From positions 1 to 64,000 of the forward strand of contig JAFDVI010000009.1 in assembly GCA_018269055.1 (NCBI GenBank): a stretch of 64,000 nt of DNA, written 5' to 3'. Under the pieces are notes generated by a model. That model ran no database searches and was not told the origin of the DNA. It saw nothing but the letters and a program-made list of their open reading frames with translations. The translations under genes were made by a program, and so were the position numbers. Positions 38,407-48,556 of the stretch are shown here, one piece after another (positions within the stretch are counted from its first letter, which is position 1; each line of letters begins with the position of its first letter). Origin of the DNA: Acidobacteriota bacterium (GTDB taxonomy: Bacteria > Acidobacteriota > Blastocatellia > RBC074).

Positions 38407-40209
38407 TTACATGCCGTGCAATTGTGAATAATGGACGAAGAACCAGTATGTGATTCCCGCCCAAAGGGCCAGATTAATCACGGATACGATCAATCCAACA
38501 GATTTCACCTGTGCGCTACGTCCGCTGCCTTTTTTGCCATACATCAACGTGACGAACAGAGCGCCCACGATAATCCAGAAGAAAAGCCGGATTCCATAAT
38601 CCAATGCGCCCGCGTTGGCAATATAGGTGTTTACCTGCCAAACCGTCAGCACTACTGTGAGCAGGATTCCAACAACTGCGGCGATCGGCGGTTTGTAGTT
38701 TTGGTCCACCTCGGATGCGCCATTGGCGGAACTGAGCTTGCTGTTTGAATAGCTATACGCAAAGTAAATCACCAAGCCAATGGACATCCAGTCAATCAAT
38801 CGAATCCAGGTATCCAGCGGCAAGCTATTCATCAAATACGCCGCCGACAGAACCGATCCGATGGGGATAAACGGAGAAAGCGGCACTTTGAACGGGCGGT
38901 GCATTGTCGGATTGGTTCGGCGCAGAATGATAATGCCCGTGCCTACGATCACGAATGCGAACAACGTTCCGATGCTGACCAATTCGCCCAGCAGACTGAT
39001 GGGAACCAAACCCGCCAATATCGCGACGATCGTTCCGGTGATTGCCGTTGTAATGTGCGGAGTTTGATAGCGCGGATGAACTTTTGCCGCCCAGGTGGGC
39101 AGCAAGCCATCTTTCGACATCGAATAAAAAACGCGAGGCTGCCCCATCACCATCACGACCATCGTCGAACTCAAACCAAGCACGGCTCCGATTTTGATGA
39201 TTGTGGGGAAAACAGCCAGGACTTTGCCCATTGTCGTGCCCTGAGCCAATTTCAAGGCCTCATCAACGGCTACGGCAATCGGAGCCGCCGCGTTTGTCAG
39301 CATCTTGTAATCCACCAACCCGACCATCACGCCCGCAACCAGCACATACAGCACGGTACAAATGGCCAGCGAACCGATGATGCCAATGGGCATGTCTTTT
39401 TGCGGATTCTTGGCTTCTTGTGCGGCAGTGGAAACGGCGTCAAAGCCAATGTATGCGAAAAAGATCACCGCGGCTCCGGTAATCACGCCGCCGAATCCGA
39501 AGGGCATAAATTCCGCACAACCCGCCGTGCCCGGTGTGCAGCCAAGTCCCATGTTGGCTTTGTTGACGTAACCAATGCCAGCGATGATGAACAGGATGAC
39601 GACCAGCATTTTGATCAGCACAATCACGGAATTGAAGGATGCCGATTCCTTAATGCCTTTGATCAGCAATAGTGTGACGCCAACGGCGATGAGCAAACCA
39701 GGCAGATTGATAAGGCCTCTGACCTGGCTGCCGTCGGCAAGCGTTAACACCGTCCACGGCCCAGCGGTTAATTGCGCGGGAAAGATAATGCCAAAGTCTT
39801 TCAGGAGACTGACCAAGTATCCCGACCAGCCAACTGCGACAGTCGCGGCGCCGAACGCGTATTCCAGAATCAAGTCCCAGCCGATGATCCAAGCGACGAA
39901 TTCACCGAGCGTGCCGTACCCATACGCATAAGCCGAGCCGGAAATCGGGACGCTGGCGGCAAATTCCGAATAACACAGCGCCGCAAACGCACTGACCACA
40001 CCTGCCAGAATCATTGAAATGACCACGGCTGGCCCGGCGTGTTTGCCTGCGGCTTGGCCGGTCAACACGAAGATTCCGGTTCCGATGATCGCTCCGATGC
40101 CCAACATCGTCAGGTCGAGCGAAGTGAGCGCTTTTTTCAGCGTATGTTCGCCGGTTTCCTGTGCTTCGGCGATAATCTGATTAATTGGCTTTGTCGCAAA
40201 CAATGACAT
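38407..40209 (-). CDS. APC-family cationic amino-acid permease (CAT/YfnA type)
   Basis: 600 residues with about 14 helices. The first helix carries the APC substrate/ion motif [46 protein letters not shown] is the conserved loop after TM6. The long C-terminal half with extra helices matches the CAT subfamily, which moves cationic or branched neutral amino acids. It is separated from the next permease by 190 bases with its own promoter space. No regulator is adjacent. Confidence 0.9.
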   Translation of the reverse strand: MSLFATKPINQIIAEAQETGEHTLKKALTSLDLTMLGIGAIIGTGIFVLTGQAAGKHAGPAVVISMILAGVVSAFAALCYSEFAASVPISGSAYAYGYGTLGEFVAWIIGWDLILEYAFGAATVAVGWSGYLVSLLKDFGIIFPAQLTAGPWTVLTLADGSQVRGLINLPGLLIAVGVTLLLIKGIKESASFNSVIVLIKMLVVILFIIAGIGYVNKANMGLGCTPGTAGCAEFMPFGFGGVITGAAVIFFAYIGFDAVSTAAQEAKNPQKDMPIGIIGSLAICTVLYVLVAGVMVGLVDYKMLTNAAAPIAVAVDEALKLAQGTTMGKVLAVFPTIIKIGAVLGLSSTMVVMVMGQPRVFYSMSKDGLLPTWAAKVHPRYQTPHITTAITGTIVAILAGLVPISLLGELVSIGTLFAFVIVGTGIIILRRTNPTMHRPFKVPLSPFIPIGSVLSAAYLMNSLPLDTWIRLIDWMSIGLVIYFAYSYSNSKLSSANGASEVDQNYKPPIAAVVGILLTVVLTVWQVNTYIANAGALDYGIRLFFWIIVGALFVTLMYGKKGSGRSAQVKSVGLIVSVINLALWAGITYWFFVHYSQLHGM

Positions 40210-40399
40210 CCTGGTCCTCCTTGGCCCGACTCAAAAAGCAGGCCGATTCGAGTTTAATCAAGTAATGCTGTCTCAGCAGAAAAATTGAGTAGAAGTTTGA
40301 CTGCGTGTGGAATCGCGGAATGATTGATTTCTTAGTGGCGATCCCGAAGTGGCGCCTACTCTAAACGTAAGGTTCGGAAAGCGTCAATGCCTGAGCCTG

Positions 40400-41893
40400 T
40401 TAATCCAGGATTGCTTCCATTGGTTTGATTCCGCGTTTGCGCGATTGCGCACGCCACCAAAAATACACTGGGACTCCGGACAGCACGATCAACAACCCAG
40501 GCCAGGTGGTTTTCGTCTGGTAAATAAACAACACAATCAAAATGATTGCCGCGCCGACAATATAAAGTCCCGGAACAATCGGATAGCCAAACGCTCTGTA
40601 CGGGCGAACGGCGTCAGGTTGTTTGCTCCGCAGCACGAAGATTCCGGCAATCGTCAAAATATAAAAAATCAGCGCCGCAGAAATGACATACGTCAGCAAA
40701 TCGCCGTACAAGTTGCCGTAACTGCCATCGGCTTTGATCGTGCGTGGCAACACCAAAAACGTGGCTAGCAAACCCTGAATCACCAACCCCCAAGCCGGAA
40801 CGGCTTTTGAATTTAACCTGCCTGCGGATTGGAAAAACAATCCATCGCGCGCCATCGCGTAATAGGCGCGCGCGCCGGCCAGAATCAATCCGTTGTTGCA
40901 GCCAAAGGTCGAAACCAGCATTACGACAGCCATCAGCGTCGAACCCAGACCGGGAAAAATGACATTGGCCGTTGCCGCAGCCACGCGGTCGCTGGGAACT
41001 TGTTGTATGGTTTCCAACGGAAGTGTCACCAGATACGCAACGTTTGCCAACAGATACAGCGAAATGACCAGGCCCGTTCCCATTGCCAGCGACAACGGGA
41101 TATTGCGTTTGGGATCTTTGACTTCTCCGGCCGTGAACGTGATGTTGTTCCAGGCGTCCGCGGAAAACAGGGAATTGGTTTGTGACACGCATAGGCCGAC
41201 AAATAATCCAAACGCCGTCGCAGCGGTCAATCCGTCACCGACATTTTGCAGTGTGCCACGAACTGTCCAGAAATCGCCGAAGTTCGCCCCCACTGCGCCG
41301 GAATTCCAACCGATCAGCAGACCCAGGACAATCAAAGCAAGCAAACCGCCGGTCTTGGCTACGGTGAAAACGTTTTGCACCAGTTTGCCCAACTTCAGTC
41401 CACGCGTGTTCATCCAGGTCAACAAGGCGATCATCGTTACGCCGACCAATTGCGCGGTCGAAAGCGAGAGCGCGTAATTCGATCCCAAATTGAGCGGTTT
41501 GATCAGGTAATTCGATTCCGAAACCGTCGGCCACAGCACGCCAAGGAAACGCGCAAACCCCACGGCCACGGCCGCAATCGTGCCGGTTTGAATGACCAGA
41601 AACAGCGTCCAACCGTACAGAAATCCCCACAGTGGAGAAAATGCTTCGCGCAGATAAACATATTGGCCGCCGGCCTTGGGCATCATCGCCGCCAGTTCGC
41701 CGTAACTCAGCGCGCCGACCATTGTCAGAAAACCGGTCACCAACCAGGCAACAAGCAACCAGCCTGGCGAACCGACTTGCCGAGCCATATCCGCTGACAC
41801 GATGAAAATACCGGAGCCAATCATCGAACCCGCCACAATCATCGTCGAATCCAGCAGCCCCAGACCACGAACGAATTTTTCTTCTTGAGCCAT
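40400..41893 (-). CDS. APC-family amino-acid permease (LAT/SteT type)
   Basis: 497 residues, about 12 helices. The first helix contains STMIVAGSMIGSGIFIVSADMA, then FSADAWNNITFTAGEVKDPKRNIP, which is the conserved TM6 region of the LAT/SteT group. These usually exchange neutral amino acids. The gene next to the CAT permease on the same strand suggests a joint role in amino-acid uptake, but the two are only loosely spaced. A terminator separates it from rseP upstream. Confidence 0.9.
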   Translation of the reverse strand: MAQEEKFVRGLGLLDSTMIVAGSMIGSGIFIVSADMARQVGSPGWLLVAWLVTGFLTMVGALSYGELAAMMPKAGGQYVYLREAFSPLWGFLYGWTLFLVIQTGTIAAVAVGFARFLGVLWPTVSESNYLIKPLNLGSNYALSLSTAQLVGVTMIALLTWMNTRGLKLGKLVQNVFTVAKTGGLLALIVLGLLIGWNSGAVGANFGDFWTVRGTLQNVGDGLTAATAFGLFVGLCVSQTNSLFSADAWNNITFTAGEVKDPKRNIPLSLAMGTGLVISLYLLANVAYLVTLPLETIQQVPSDRVAAATANVIFPGLGSTLMAVVMLVSTFGCNNGLILAGARAYYAMARDGLFFQSAGRLNSKAVPAWGLVIQGLLATFLVLPRTIKADGSYGNLYGDLLTYVISAALIFYILTIAGIFVLRSKQPDAVRPYRAFGYPIVPGLYIVGAAIILIVLFIYQTKTTWPGLLIVLSGVPVYFWWRAQSRKRGIKPMEAILD

Positions 41894-41928
41894 AAGAAGT
41901 GTTTGGGTTACGCGTGCAGAAAATCAAA

Positions 41929-41957
41929 AAGGGCGATCCGCTTTACGAACCGCCCTT
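41929..41957. terminator. Bidirectional terminator between rseP and the permease
   Basis: A 7-bp GC-rich stem (41929-41935 with 41951-41957) is flanked by A and T runs on both sides. On the minus strand it lies 53 bases after the rseP stop and is followed by TTTTTGATTTT. Confidence 0.65.
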
Positions 41958-42009
41958 GTTTTTTTTGAGCTATGTTATTGGCCACCTCATTTGCCGCTTC
42001 ATCTGGAAG

Positions 42010-43449
42010 CTACTTGCTCGCCGGTTGCGGCGGAGCCTGTTGTTGAGGTTGCGCCGATTGCTGAACTTGAGCCGGGGTTTCCTTCTTGCTCAACTTGTCT
42101 TCAATCAGCCGCCAGCCATCGTTGCCAAAAACGAAAACCATCAACGCCAGAATAATGACCAGTCCTACGCTTTGAATACGTTCCCGCAAACGCAGCGACA
42201 TGGTCACCCCAACCAAACCCATCAGGAATTCAATGAAAATGGTGACAATCATGCCACCATCCAGAACCGGAATCGGCAGCAGATTGAAAACTCCCAAGTT
42301 CAAACTGATCATGGCTGCCCAGGGGATCAACCCCGTCCAACCTTCACTTTCGACAACGCGTCCGGTTTCGCGCGCCATGCCAATCGGGCCGGAAACGGAT
42401 TCGCGAACCGACCGATCGCCTGCAAAAATCTGCCGAAACGCAATGCCCGTAACCCGCAAAATTCGCCAGTTGTAGGCCCAACCGTATTGAAGAGCTTCGA
42501 CAAAAGACGAAGTTTTTTGAGTCACCAATTCCGTTCGAATGCTGGTTGCGATTCCGAGCCGATATTCGCCGTCAATTTGAACAGGAGAGGCCTGCAAATC
42601 CAACGTTTGTTGCCCACGCGCAATTTTCAACGCGACCGGTTGGCCGTTGCTTTCGTTCAAGGCGTTTTTGAATTGGTGCCAGGAAGACAACGGTTGACCG
42701 TTAATTCCTATGATTTTGTCGTTAGCCTGAAGCCCCGCCAGCGCGGCGGGTTTTGCGGGGTCAACGCTATTGACGCCAATTTCCTTGATCGGAATCAACG
42801 ATTGAAAACCGGCTTCGCCAATTTTGTTCCGTTCGATCTCTCTGACCACCGGTGTCAATGTCAGGTGCAGAATCTGCCCATTTCGGTCAATCGTCATCGG
42901 AATTGGCTCTTCCGGCCGGACCTGAATTTCCAATCGCAAATCTTCCCACGTCGGTTTTTTCAGGTCTTCAAAGGTCAGAATTTTATCGCCGGGCAGCAGT
43001 CCGGCTTTTTCCGCAGGAGAATTCTTTGCGACAAAGCCCACGACCGGTTGTTGCATTTGGTCGGCGCCCACCTTGAATCCGATCAAAATGGCGATGGTCG
43101 GAATTGCCAACGCAAACGCAATGTTAAAAGCCGGGCCAGCCAACGCGACTAAAAACCGTTTCCATTTCGGTTGGGAATTGAATTCATCAACCGGCGCGTC
43201 GCTTTTGCCCTGCAACATTTCCAGGTTTTCACCCCGAAACCGGACATATCCGCCCAGCGGAACCAGGCTCAAACGATAATCGGTGTCACCAATTTTGAAT
43301 CCCCACAACCGTTTACCAAAGCCTACTGAAAAAACTTCAACGCCAATGCCTAACATCTTGGCGACAATGAAATGGCCGAATTCATGAATGACGACCAACA
43401 CACACAACAAGACGACAAAGGGGATGACCGTATTCAGTAATAGTTGCAT
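42010..43449 (-). CDS. rseP: RIP zinc metalloprotease RseP (site-2 protease)
   Basis: 479 residues. The first membrane helix carries the zinc motif VVIHEFGHF with His22, Glu23 and His26. Two PDZ domains follow (about 125-205 and 225-300). The second zinc motif is NLLPIPVLDGG near residue 405. Site-2 proteases cut membrane-anchored anti-sigma factors after a first cut on the outside and also clear signal-peptide remnants. A Gln/Pro-rich tail (VQQSAQPQQQAPPQ) follows the last helix and is probably disordered. No anti-sigma gene lies next to it. Confidence 0.94.
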   Translation of the reverse strand: MQLLLNTVIPFVVLLCVLVVIHEFGHFIVAKMLGIGVEVFSVGFGKRLWGFKIGDTDYRLSLVPLGGYVRFRGENLEMLQGKSDAPVDEFNSQPKWKRFLVALAGPAFNIAFALAIPTIAILIGFKVGADQMQQPVVGFVAKNSPAEKAGLLPGDKILTFEDLKKPTWEDLRLEIQVRPEEPIPMTIDRNGQILHLTLTPVVREIERNKIGEAGFQSLIPIKEIGVNSVDPAKPAALAGLQANDKIIGINGQPLSSWHQFKNALNESNGQPVALKIARGQQTLDLQASPVQIDGEYRLGIATSIRTELVTQKTSSFVEALQYGWAYNWRILRVTGIAFRQIFAGDRSVRESVSGPIGMARETGRVVESEGWTGLIPWAAMISLNLGVFNLLPIPVLDGGMIVTIFIEFLMGLVGVTMSLRLRERIQSVGLVIILALMVFVFGNDGWRLIEDKLSKKETPAQVQQSAQPQQQAPPQPASK

Positions 43450-43646
43450 AACTCCTCACTCCTTCAATCACAGGCTGTTACCGCTTTGCCTGCCGCTCCA
43501 GCCCGAAAATAGCGGCTACGTTGTTCAAAATACCTTTTCCCACGTACCAGAGGGGGAGTCTATTTCAGCCCGGCAAGCGTGTCAAAGCTGCATTTACAAC
43601 GTTTTACAACCCCAGCAATTGCTTTGGTTGGAAGAGTTGACGAGGA

Positions 43647-44249
43647 TCAAAGTTCGATGATTCGACGCTCTTCCAGGCGAAATTTTTCGGAAAGGATCAG
43701 GGCAACAGCTTCGGTGTAAGTTTTATGCTCTTCGGCAAGAATGCGTGCGGAAAGAGTTTCCACCGTGTCATCGGGGAAAACCGGGACAACGGATTGTTTG
43801 ACGATGGGACCGTGATCCAAATCTTCGTCCACCAGATGCACCGTACAACCGGTGAACTTCACGCCATACTCCAGCGCCTGCCGTTGCGCATCCAGCCCGG
43901 GAAAGGCCGGTAGAAGAGAAGGGTGAATGTTCAGAATACGATGCCCGAATTCACGTATGAACCAAGGCGAGAGCAGTCGCATGTACCCGGCCAGACAAAC
44001 CAGATCAACTCCGGCGTGGCGCAATTCCGCAGCCATCGCGCGGTCATGCTCTTCGCGCGTGCAGCCTTTGTGACTGTGAACAAATGTCGGAATGCTCATT
44101 TCGCGCGCGCGTTCCAACCCTGCCGCCGTTTCGATGTTGCTGATAACCAGGGCAATTTCGGCATTAGGGATATGGCCATCGCGCACGGCTTCAATCAATG
44201 CCAGCATGTTTGACCCGCGACCGGAGATCAAAATTCCAATACGTTTCAT
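43647..44249 (-). CDS. purN: Phosphoribosylglycinamide formyltransferase PurN
   Basis: 200 residues, full length. ILISGRGSNMLALIEA binds the substrate phosphate. The formyl-transfer core is ILNIHPSLLPAFPGLDAQRQAL with the conserved Asn-x-His and the later Asp in VDEDLDHGPIV. It uses 10-formyl-THF for step three of purine synthesis. It is followed by rseP after about 200 bases with no gene I can support. Upstream, 47 bases away, is the type III restriction gene res, not purM as is usual for a purMN pair. Confidence 0.94.
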   Translation of the reverse strand: MKRIGILISGRGSNMLALIEAVRDGHIPNAEIALVISNIETAAGLERAREMSIPTFVHSHKGCTREEHDRAMAAELRHAGVDLVCLAGYMRLLSPWFIREFGHRILNIHPSLLPAFPGLDAQRQALEYGVKFTGCTVHLVDEDLDHGPIVKQSVVPVFPDDTVETLSARILAEEHKTYTEAVALILSEKFRLEERRIIEL

Positions 44250-44296
44250 AACGACTTCTGTGCCTCACCTAACGGAGTTGGGCAAGCAATTCCTAT

Positions 44297-46858
44297 TCAC
44301 TGCAAAGCAATTGGTTCATTCAGCCGTTTCTTCAATTCATCACGCCACGTATGGTCTTTGTATTCGCCTTCGTCAATGACGTAAACGCGGAAGCGGTGAT
44401 CTGAAAACTCTTCCGCCAGCTTCTGCCAAGTGACCTGATGGCCAACTTTGTTAAAGAACTCAGCCAAGGAGCGTTTGTAATTTGTATCCTCGCTTCCTTT
44501 TAACTGCTTGCCCTTGCTTTCCAACACCAGCACAGAAGCAACAGGTTTCTTATTGCCGTTTTCTTTCTTGCCCTCCTGAACCACGAAATCAGGATAGACG
44601 CGATTGCGACGGTAACCTTGAATGTAAAAGTTATCCTTGCCAATCAAGTTGCGATACCACCAAAGCACTTTCGGTTCGCGGTCAAGGCAGAACGCGACCG
44701 CCTTTTCCAATTCGTTGAGCGTATCCGGCACAATGTCAAACAATGATTGTTGTATTTGCTCGCCATTGTCGTGCGTTAACCGCCGCGTTGTTTTGATTTC
44801 GATTGCGGGCGGAATCTCGATGCGCGCTTCAACGCATTCCAGAGCAAACGTCAGTCGTTTGGTATTGAATAAGTGATCAAATGCCGCATGCGTTTGACGG
44901 TCGGTTTCGCGTTCGATCAACCCGACCAGTTTTTCGCGCACGATGAATTTGACGAGTCCCAATCGTCCCTGTAAGTCGGGATTGACGCGGTAAACTTCTT
45001 TCAGCGCCATTTCCACAATCACGCGCAATTGCTTGAAACTGTAATACTCAAACGGCAGAGCGGCGACCAGCCACGAGGCGACTTGCTCATCCGTTTCCAG
45101 AATCAATGTTTCCTGTTCGGTGACACGTTGTAAATCCTGATCCAAATCCAGCCGGTAAAACGAATCTTTCGCCCGTGCCAATGCTTCCGTCATATCCCAA
45201 TCCACCGCAGCAAAGTCAAATTCATGAACTTTCACCTGACTGAGCAGGTGGCGGTAATAATCCAGCACTTCATAGCCTTTGCCATTTTTGACTGCGAAAA
45301 GCGGTAAGTAGACCTTGCCCTCGAATTTTTTGTAATAGCGGCGAAACTCTTCGCGCATTTTGGCTTCAAGTTTTTCACCTGCCTTGTTGCCTTCTTCCGT
45401 GCGATCTATGACGCTCATGGCGTCGCCTTCGTAACCTTCGCCTTCCAATGCCTTTTTAACTTCTTTGGTAATGTCAGAAGCTCTACGTCGCAAACAAAAA
45501 ATATAGCTTTGGTTCAGTTCCTCAGACGGCGTCTTGGTTTGGAAAGGCTGTCGCAAGACGCGCCCGACCAATTGCGTCATGCTTTGCTGGCTGCCGGTGT
45601 TGTTCAGGGAAACCAAAATGTAGGCGAAAGGGCAATCCCAACCTTCCTGCAAAGCCGCCTTGGTAATGATCCATTCGATGGGGCAACCTTCGTCCAGCAG
45701 GTCAATGCCTTCGATGTCGTCTTTCTCGGAAGATTTGATGGCAATGGCCGTTTCCGGCACGCCCAGCCGCTGCATTAAGTGTTCTTTGACATCTTCGCTA
45801 TGGACAAGCTCGGCATCGCGCTGGTCTTTGCCTGTGCGTTCGACCTGCACCAGCACAATCGGGCGGATGTTTTTGCCAGAAGTGCGGTAATGCTCCGCCG
45901 CCCGTTGCGCCAACTCCGCGCGTTTGTCGCGGGCTTGGGTCAGACAGTCCTGCCAGGATTTCTGGTTGGAGTTGGCAATGTTGATCGGCAGTTTGATCAT
46001 CTGCTCGTCCAGCAACTCGCGGCCATTGACGCGCACCAGCACATTGGCTTCCTTATACGGCGTGGCTGAAAGTTCGACGACGATGCTGGCGTTGAAGCCT
46101 TCGATGGTTTCGCGCGCCAGTTTGCTGGTGGCTTTGTGCCCTTCGTCCAGAATGACCGGCGGTTCGTACAGCCGCACCAGATTGCCCAGCGAAGTTTTGA
46201 CCAGATATTCGCCGCTGGCCGCGTCTTCCACCAGCATATCCAGATTGGGGATGCGCTCTTTCAACTTGCGGTGTTCATCAGGAGCATTTTCCGGCGGGAA
46301 GTGCTGAACAATGTTGCCGCCGCTGTCGCGGAAGAATTTCAGTTGGTCTTTGGTTTCGCGGTTGGTGCTGGCCAGTTTCAACAGCAGGATGTTCAGATTG
46401 TTGCGCATCTGTCCCGGCGTCAGGCGGAAGATTTCGTGCTTTTCCCAAACTTCAATGCGGCGCGAAACTGCGTGTTCCAGCGAAGTGCGGTAAAAATCGC
46501 TGCGGTCGCGCAACCGGCGTAGTGTGTCTTTGTAAATCTGATCGCTGGGCACAACCCACAGCACCAAGCCCGCGCCGTTCCGCTCTTTCAAGATCGTCTT
46601 GTAAATCTGGCCGAGAATCTGCGTGGCCAGCAGTGTTTTGCCTCCACCCGTCGGCACACGGACGCAAAACGTCGGCAAGTCTTTGTTCAGCCCGTTGCGC
46701 CGCGCGCGGTATTGGCCGGGCAGAAAAAAATGCTTTTCCGCTTCTTCCCACGCCGCCAAACTGGCATACGGCATTCCCGCCGCCCGCTGCCCGGCGAGCG
46801 CGCTCAGGAAGATTCCGACTTCTTTCAGAACCCGTTTTTGGTAAAACTTCAGTTCCAT
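44297..46858 (-). CDS. res: Type III restriction enzyme, Res subunit
   Basis: 853 residues. Superfamily 2 helicase motifs: Walker A VPTGGGKT (Lys74), DEGH box at 238-241, SAT (motif III) and QLVGRVLRQP (motif VI). The C-terminal nuclease is a PD-ExK type with Asp757, Glu780 and Lys782 (YPDFVV, LESKGK). It works only with the Mod subunit, tracks or diffuses along DNA and cuts when two unmethylated sites are met. The ATG overlaps the mod stop by one base (TAATG), so the two are coupled. All catalytic motifs are intact. Confidence 0.94.
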   Translation of the reverse strand: MELKFYQKRVLKEVGIFLSALAGQRAAGMPYASLAAWEEAEKHFFLPGQYRARRNGLNKDLPTFCVRVPTGGGKTLLATQILGQIYKTILKERNGAGLVLWVVPSDQIYKDTLRRLRDRSDFYRTSLEHAVSRRIEVWEKHEIFRLTPGQMRNNLNILLLKLASTNRETKDQLKFFRDSGGNIVQHFPPENAPDEHRKLKERIPNLDMLVEDAASGEYLVKTSLGNLVRLYEPPVILDEGHKATSKLARETIEGFNASIVVELSATPYKEANVLVRVNGRELLDEQMIKLPINIANSNQKSWQDCLTQARDKRAELAQRAAEHYRTSGKNIRPIVLVQVERTGKDQRDAELVHSEDVKEHLMQRLGVPETAIAIKSSEKDDIEGIDLLDEGCPIEWIITKAALQEGWDCPFAYILVSLNNTGSQQSMTQLVGRVLRQPFQTKTPSEELNQSYIFCLRRRASDITKEVKKALEGEGYEGDAMSVIDRTEEGNKAGEKLEAKMREEFRRYYKKFEGKVYLPLFAVKNGKGYEVLDYYRHLLSQVKVHEFDFAAVDWDMTEALARAKDSFYRLDLDQDLQRVTEQETLILETDEQVASWLVAALPFEYYSFKQLRVIVEMALKEVYRVNPDLQGRLGLVKFIVREKLVGLIERETDRQTHAAFDHLFNTKRLTFALECVEARIEIPPAIEIKTTRRLTHDNGEQIQQSLFDIVPDTLNELEKAVAFCLDREPKVLWWYRNLIGKDNFYIQGYRRNRVYPDFVVQEGKKENGNKKPVASVLVLESKGKQLKGSEDTNYKRSLAEFFNKVGHQVTWQKLAEEFSDHRFRVYVIDEGEYKDHTWRDELKKRLNEPIALQ

Positions 46859-48540
46859 TACTTCAGGTGAAAGGGAACCAGCATCGGCCTGACCTCTTTG
46901 CCGTGCTCAAATTCGTATTTCAACAAATCGTCCTGATGCAACCAGATTTTCTCGCAATACACCACCAGCTTGCGGTTTTTGTCTGCCGCGCCCACCTGCT
47001 TCAGCCAGGTCAGATCACAGGCTTGATCGTCCGTTTCGTTCGGCGTGTACAGCAGATAATAACTCGCGCCGTTGTGCTCGCCGATTTTCCCGGTTTCGCG
47101 GTTAATGGCCTGCGGATCAAAATCGCGGCTCGTTTCGGTATAAAAGACGTACTTGGCGACTTCTTCATACGTCGGCAGCCGGTCGCCCAAATCGCGGTAC
47201 TCATTGAAGAGCGGCTCGCCCAGCCGCACGTAGCTGAACGATCCGCCCAAGCCTTCGACTTTCTGCTGCTTGCCGCCGTTGGTTTTGTACGAATAGCCTT
47301 TGATGACGCGACGCACCCGCTCGGCGGTGATTTTCTGGCAGATGTTGAAACCGTCTTTTTCATTCTCTTTGGTGTCAAACGGCATCTGCACAAGAACGAA
47401 CTTACGGTCGCCGCCATCTTCTTGATTCAGTGACAAAACTGCGTGGCCGGTCGTTGCAGAACCGGCAAATGAATCAAGGATAATGTCATCGCCCTCCGTC
47501 ACGAGTTCCAGCAGCTTTTTGATCAATCTGACAGGTTTTGGAAATTGCAGGGCCAATTTCCCATCAAAAACTTCTCGCAAATCGGAAGTTCCTTCTTGGG
47601 TGTAAATGCCGTCAATGATCGAAAACAGTTTTGCCCCACGCTCTTCTCCGTGCTCATCCTTCAAATATTGTTTGTAAGAAACTGAGACGCCCTGTTTAGT
47701 TTGCGTGAAAACAATCTCGTCATTTTCGAGTGCCTTCAGAGTTCGCTCTTGACTCCACCACCATTGCCGCTGAGGCCATACTTCACCACCTTCAGGCAGC
47801 AGGATGGGATAAACCAGATTCTTTCTTTCTCCCATACTTTTAGTGGCTTCAAGAGGTTTCAGCCTGTACGGCCCTCTGACATCCGATTTGGAATCTTGAT
47901 ACTTATAGTATCTTTCTACTGCATCCGGGTCCGGGCTTAATTCAAGCGCTTCTATTCGATTGATGTCTTTGGCGTAGCACAAAACATATTCGTGCAAAGT
48001 TACGATATGCCGTTCTTTCGCTCCCCCGCCATAGCTCTTTTTCCAAATGAGTCGCTCAATCCTATTTTCAGCACCAAAAATTTCGTCGAGAAGAAAACAC
48101 AAGCTGGCAATTTCATTGTCGTCAATCGAAATGAAAATCACACCGTCGTCTCGCAGTAATTCCCTTAATAGCTGCAAGCGCGGATACATCATGCAGCACC
48201 ATTTGTCGTGGCGGGTGGCGTCTTCGCCTTCTTTGCCGACTGTCTGGCCGATCCATTCCTTAAACTGCGGCTGATTGAGTTTGTCGTTGTAGACCCAGCC
48301 TTCGTCGCCGGTGTTGTAGGGTGGGTCAATGTAAATGCATTTGATGCGTCCGGCGTGTGTGGGCAGCAGGGCTTTCAGAGCAAGCAGGTTGTCGCCTTCG
48401 ATAATCAGATTGCCGTCTAAACTGGGCTTTTCGCCTTTGCCCAGCACCGAGAGTTTCGGATCGAATTCCAGCGTGTGATGCGGGACGACGTAATGATGGT
48501 TTTCGACGGCAGTCTTGCCTTTGAATTGGAGCACCGGCAT
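46858..48540 (-). CDS. mod: Type III DNA adenine methyltransferase, Mod subunit
   Basis: 560 residues from the ATG at 48540 (AAGGA nine bases upstream). Catalytic motif IV DPPYNTG at 72-78 comes before the SAM motif FAGSATTG at 358-365, so this is a beta-class N6-adenine enzyme. The large region between them, about residues 100-350, should read the DNA target. Mod methylates one strand of an asymmetric site and guides Res. The gene starts 16 bases after the S9 peptidase stop, leaving little room for its own promoter. The target sequence cannot be inferred. No phase-variable simple repeat was seen. Confidence 0.94.
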   Translation of the reverse strand: MPVLQFKGKTAVENHHYVVPHHTLEFDPKLSVLGKGEKPSLDGNLIIEGDNLLALKALLPTHAGRIKCIYIDPPYNTGDEGWVYNDKLNQPQFKEWIGQTVGKEGEDATRHDKWCCMMYPRLQLLRELLRDDGVIFISIDDNEIASLCFLLDEIFGAENRIERLIWKKSYGGGAKERHIVTLHEYVLCYAKDINRIEALELSPDPDAVERYYKYQDSKSDVRGPYRLKPLEATKSMGERKNLVYPILLPEGGEVWPQRQWWWSQERTLKALENDEIVFTQTKQGVSVSYKQYLKDEHGEERGAKLFSIIDGIYTQEGTSDLREVFDGKLALQFPKPVRLIKKLLELVTEGDDIILDSFAGSATTGHAVLSLNQEDGGDRKFVLVQMPFDTKENEKDGFNICQKITAERVRRVIKGYSYKTNGGKQQKVEGLGGSFSYVRLGEPLFNEYRDLGDRLPTYEEVAKYVFYTETSRDFDPQAINRETGKIGEHNGASYYLLYTPNETDDQACDLTWLKQVGAADKNRKLVVYCEKIWLHQDDLLKYEFEHGKEVRPMLVPFHLK

Positions 48541-48556
48541 TGGTCTAAATCCTTTG

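Noticed and set aside
38240-38464. 75-residue N-terminal extension of the radical SAM protein
   Set aside because: It crosses the permease terminator and the product has no conserved sequence before MNYNFELIKK.
41899-43152. 417-codon plus-strand frame opposite rseP
   Set aside because: The opposite strand encodes the full RseP with HEFGH and PDZ domains; the antisense product is Asn/Arg/Gln-rich without motifs.
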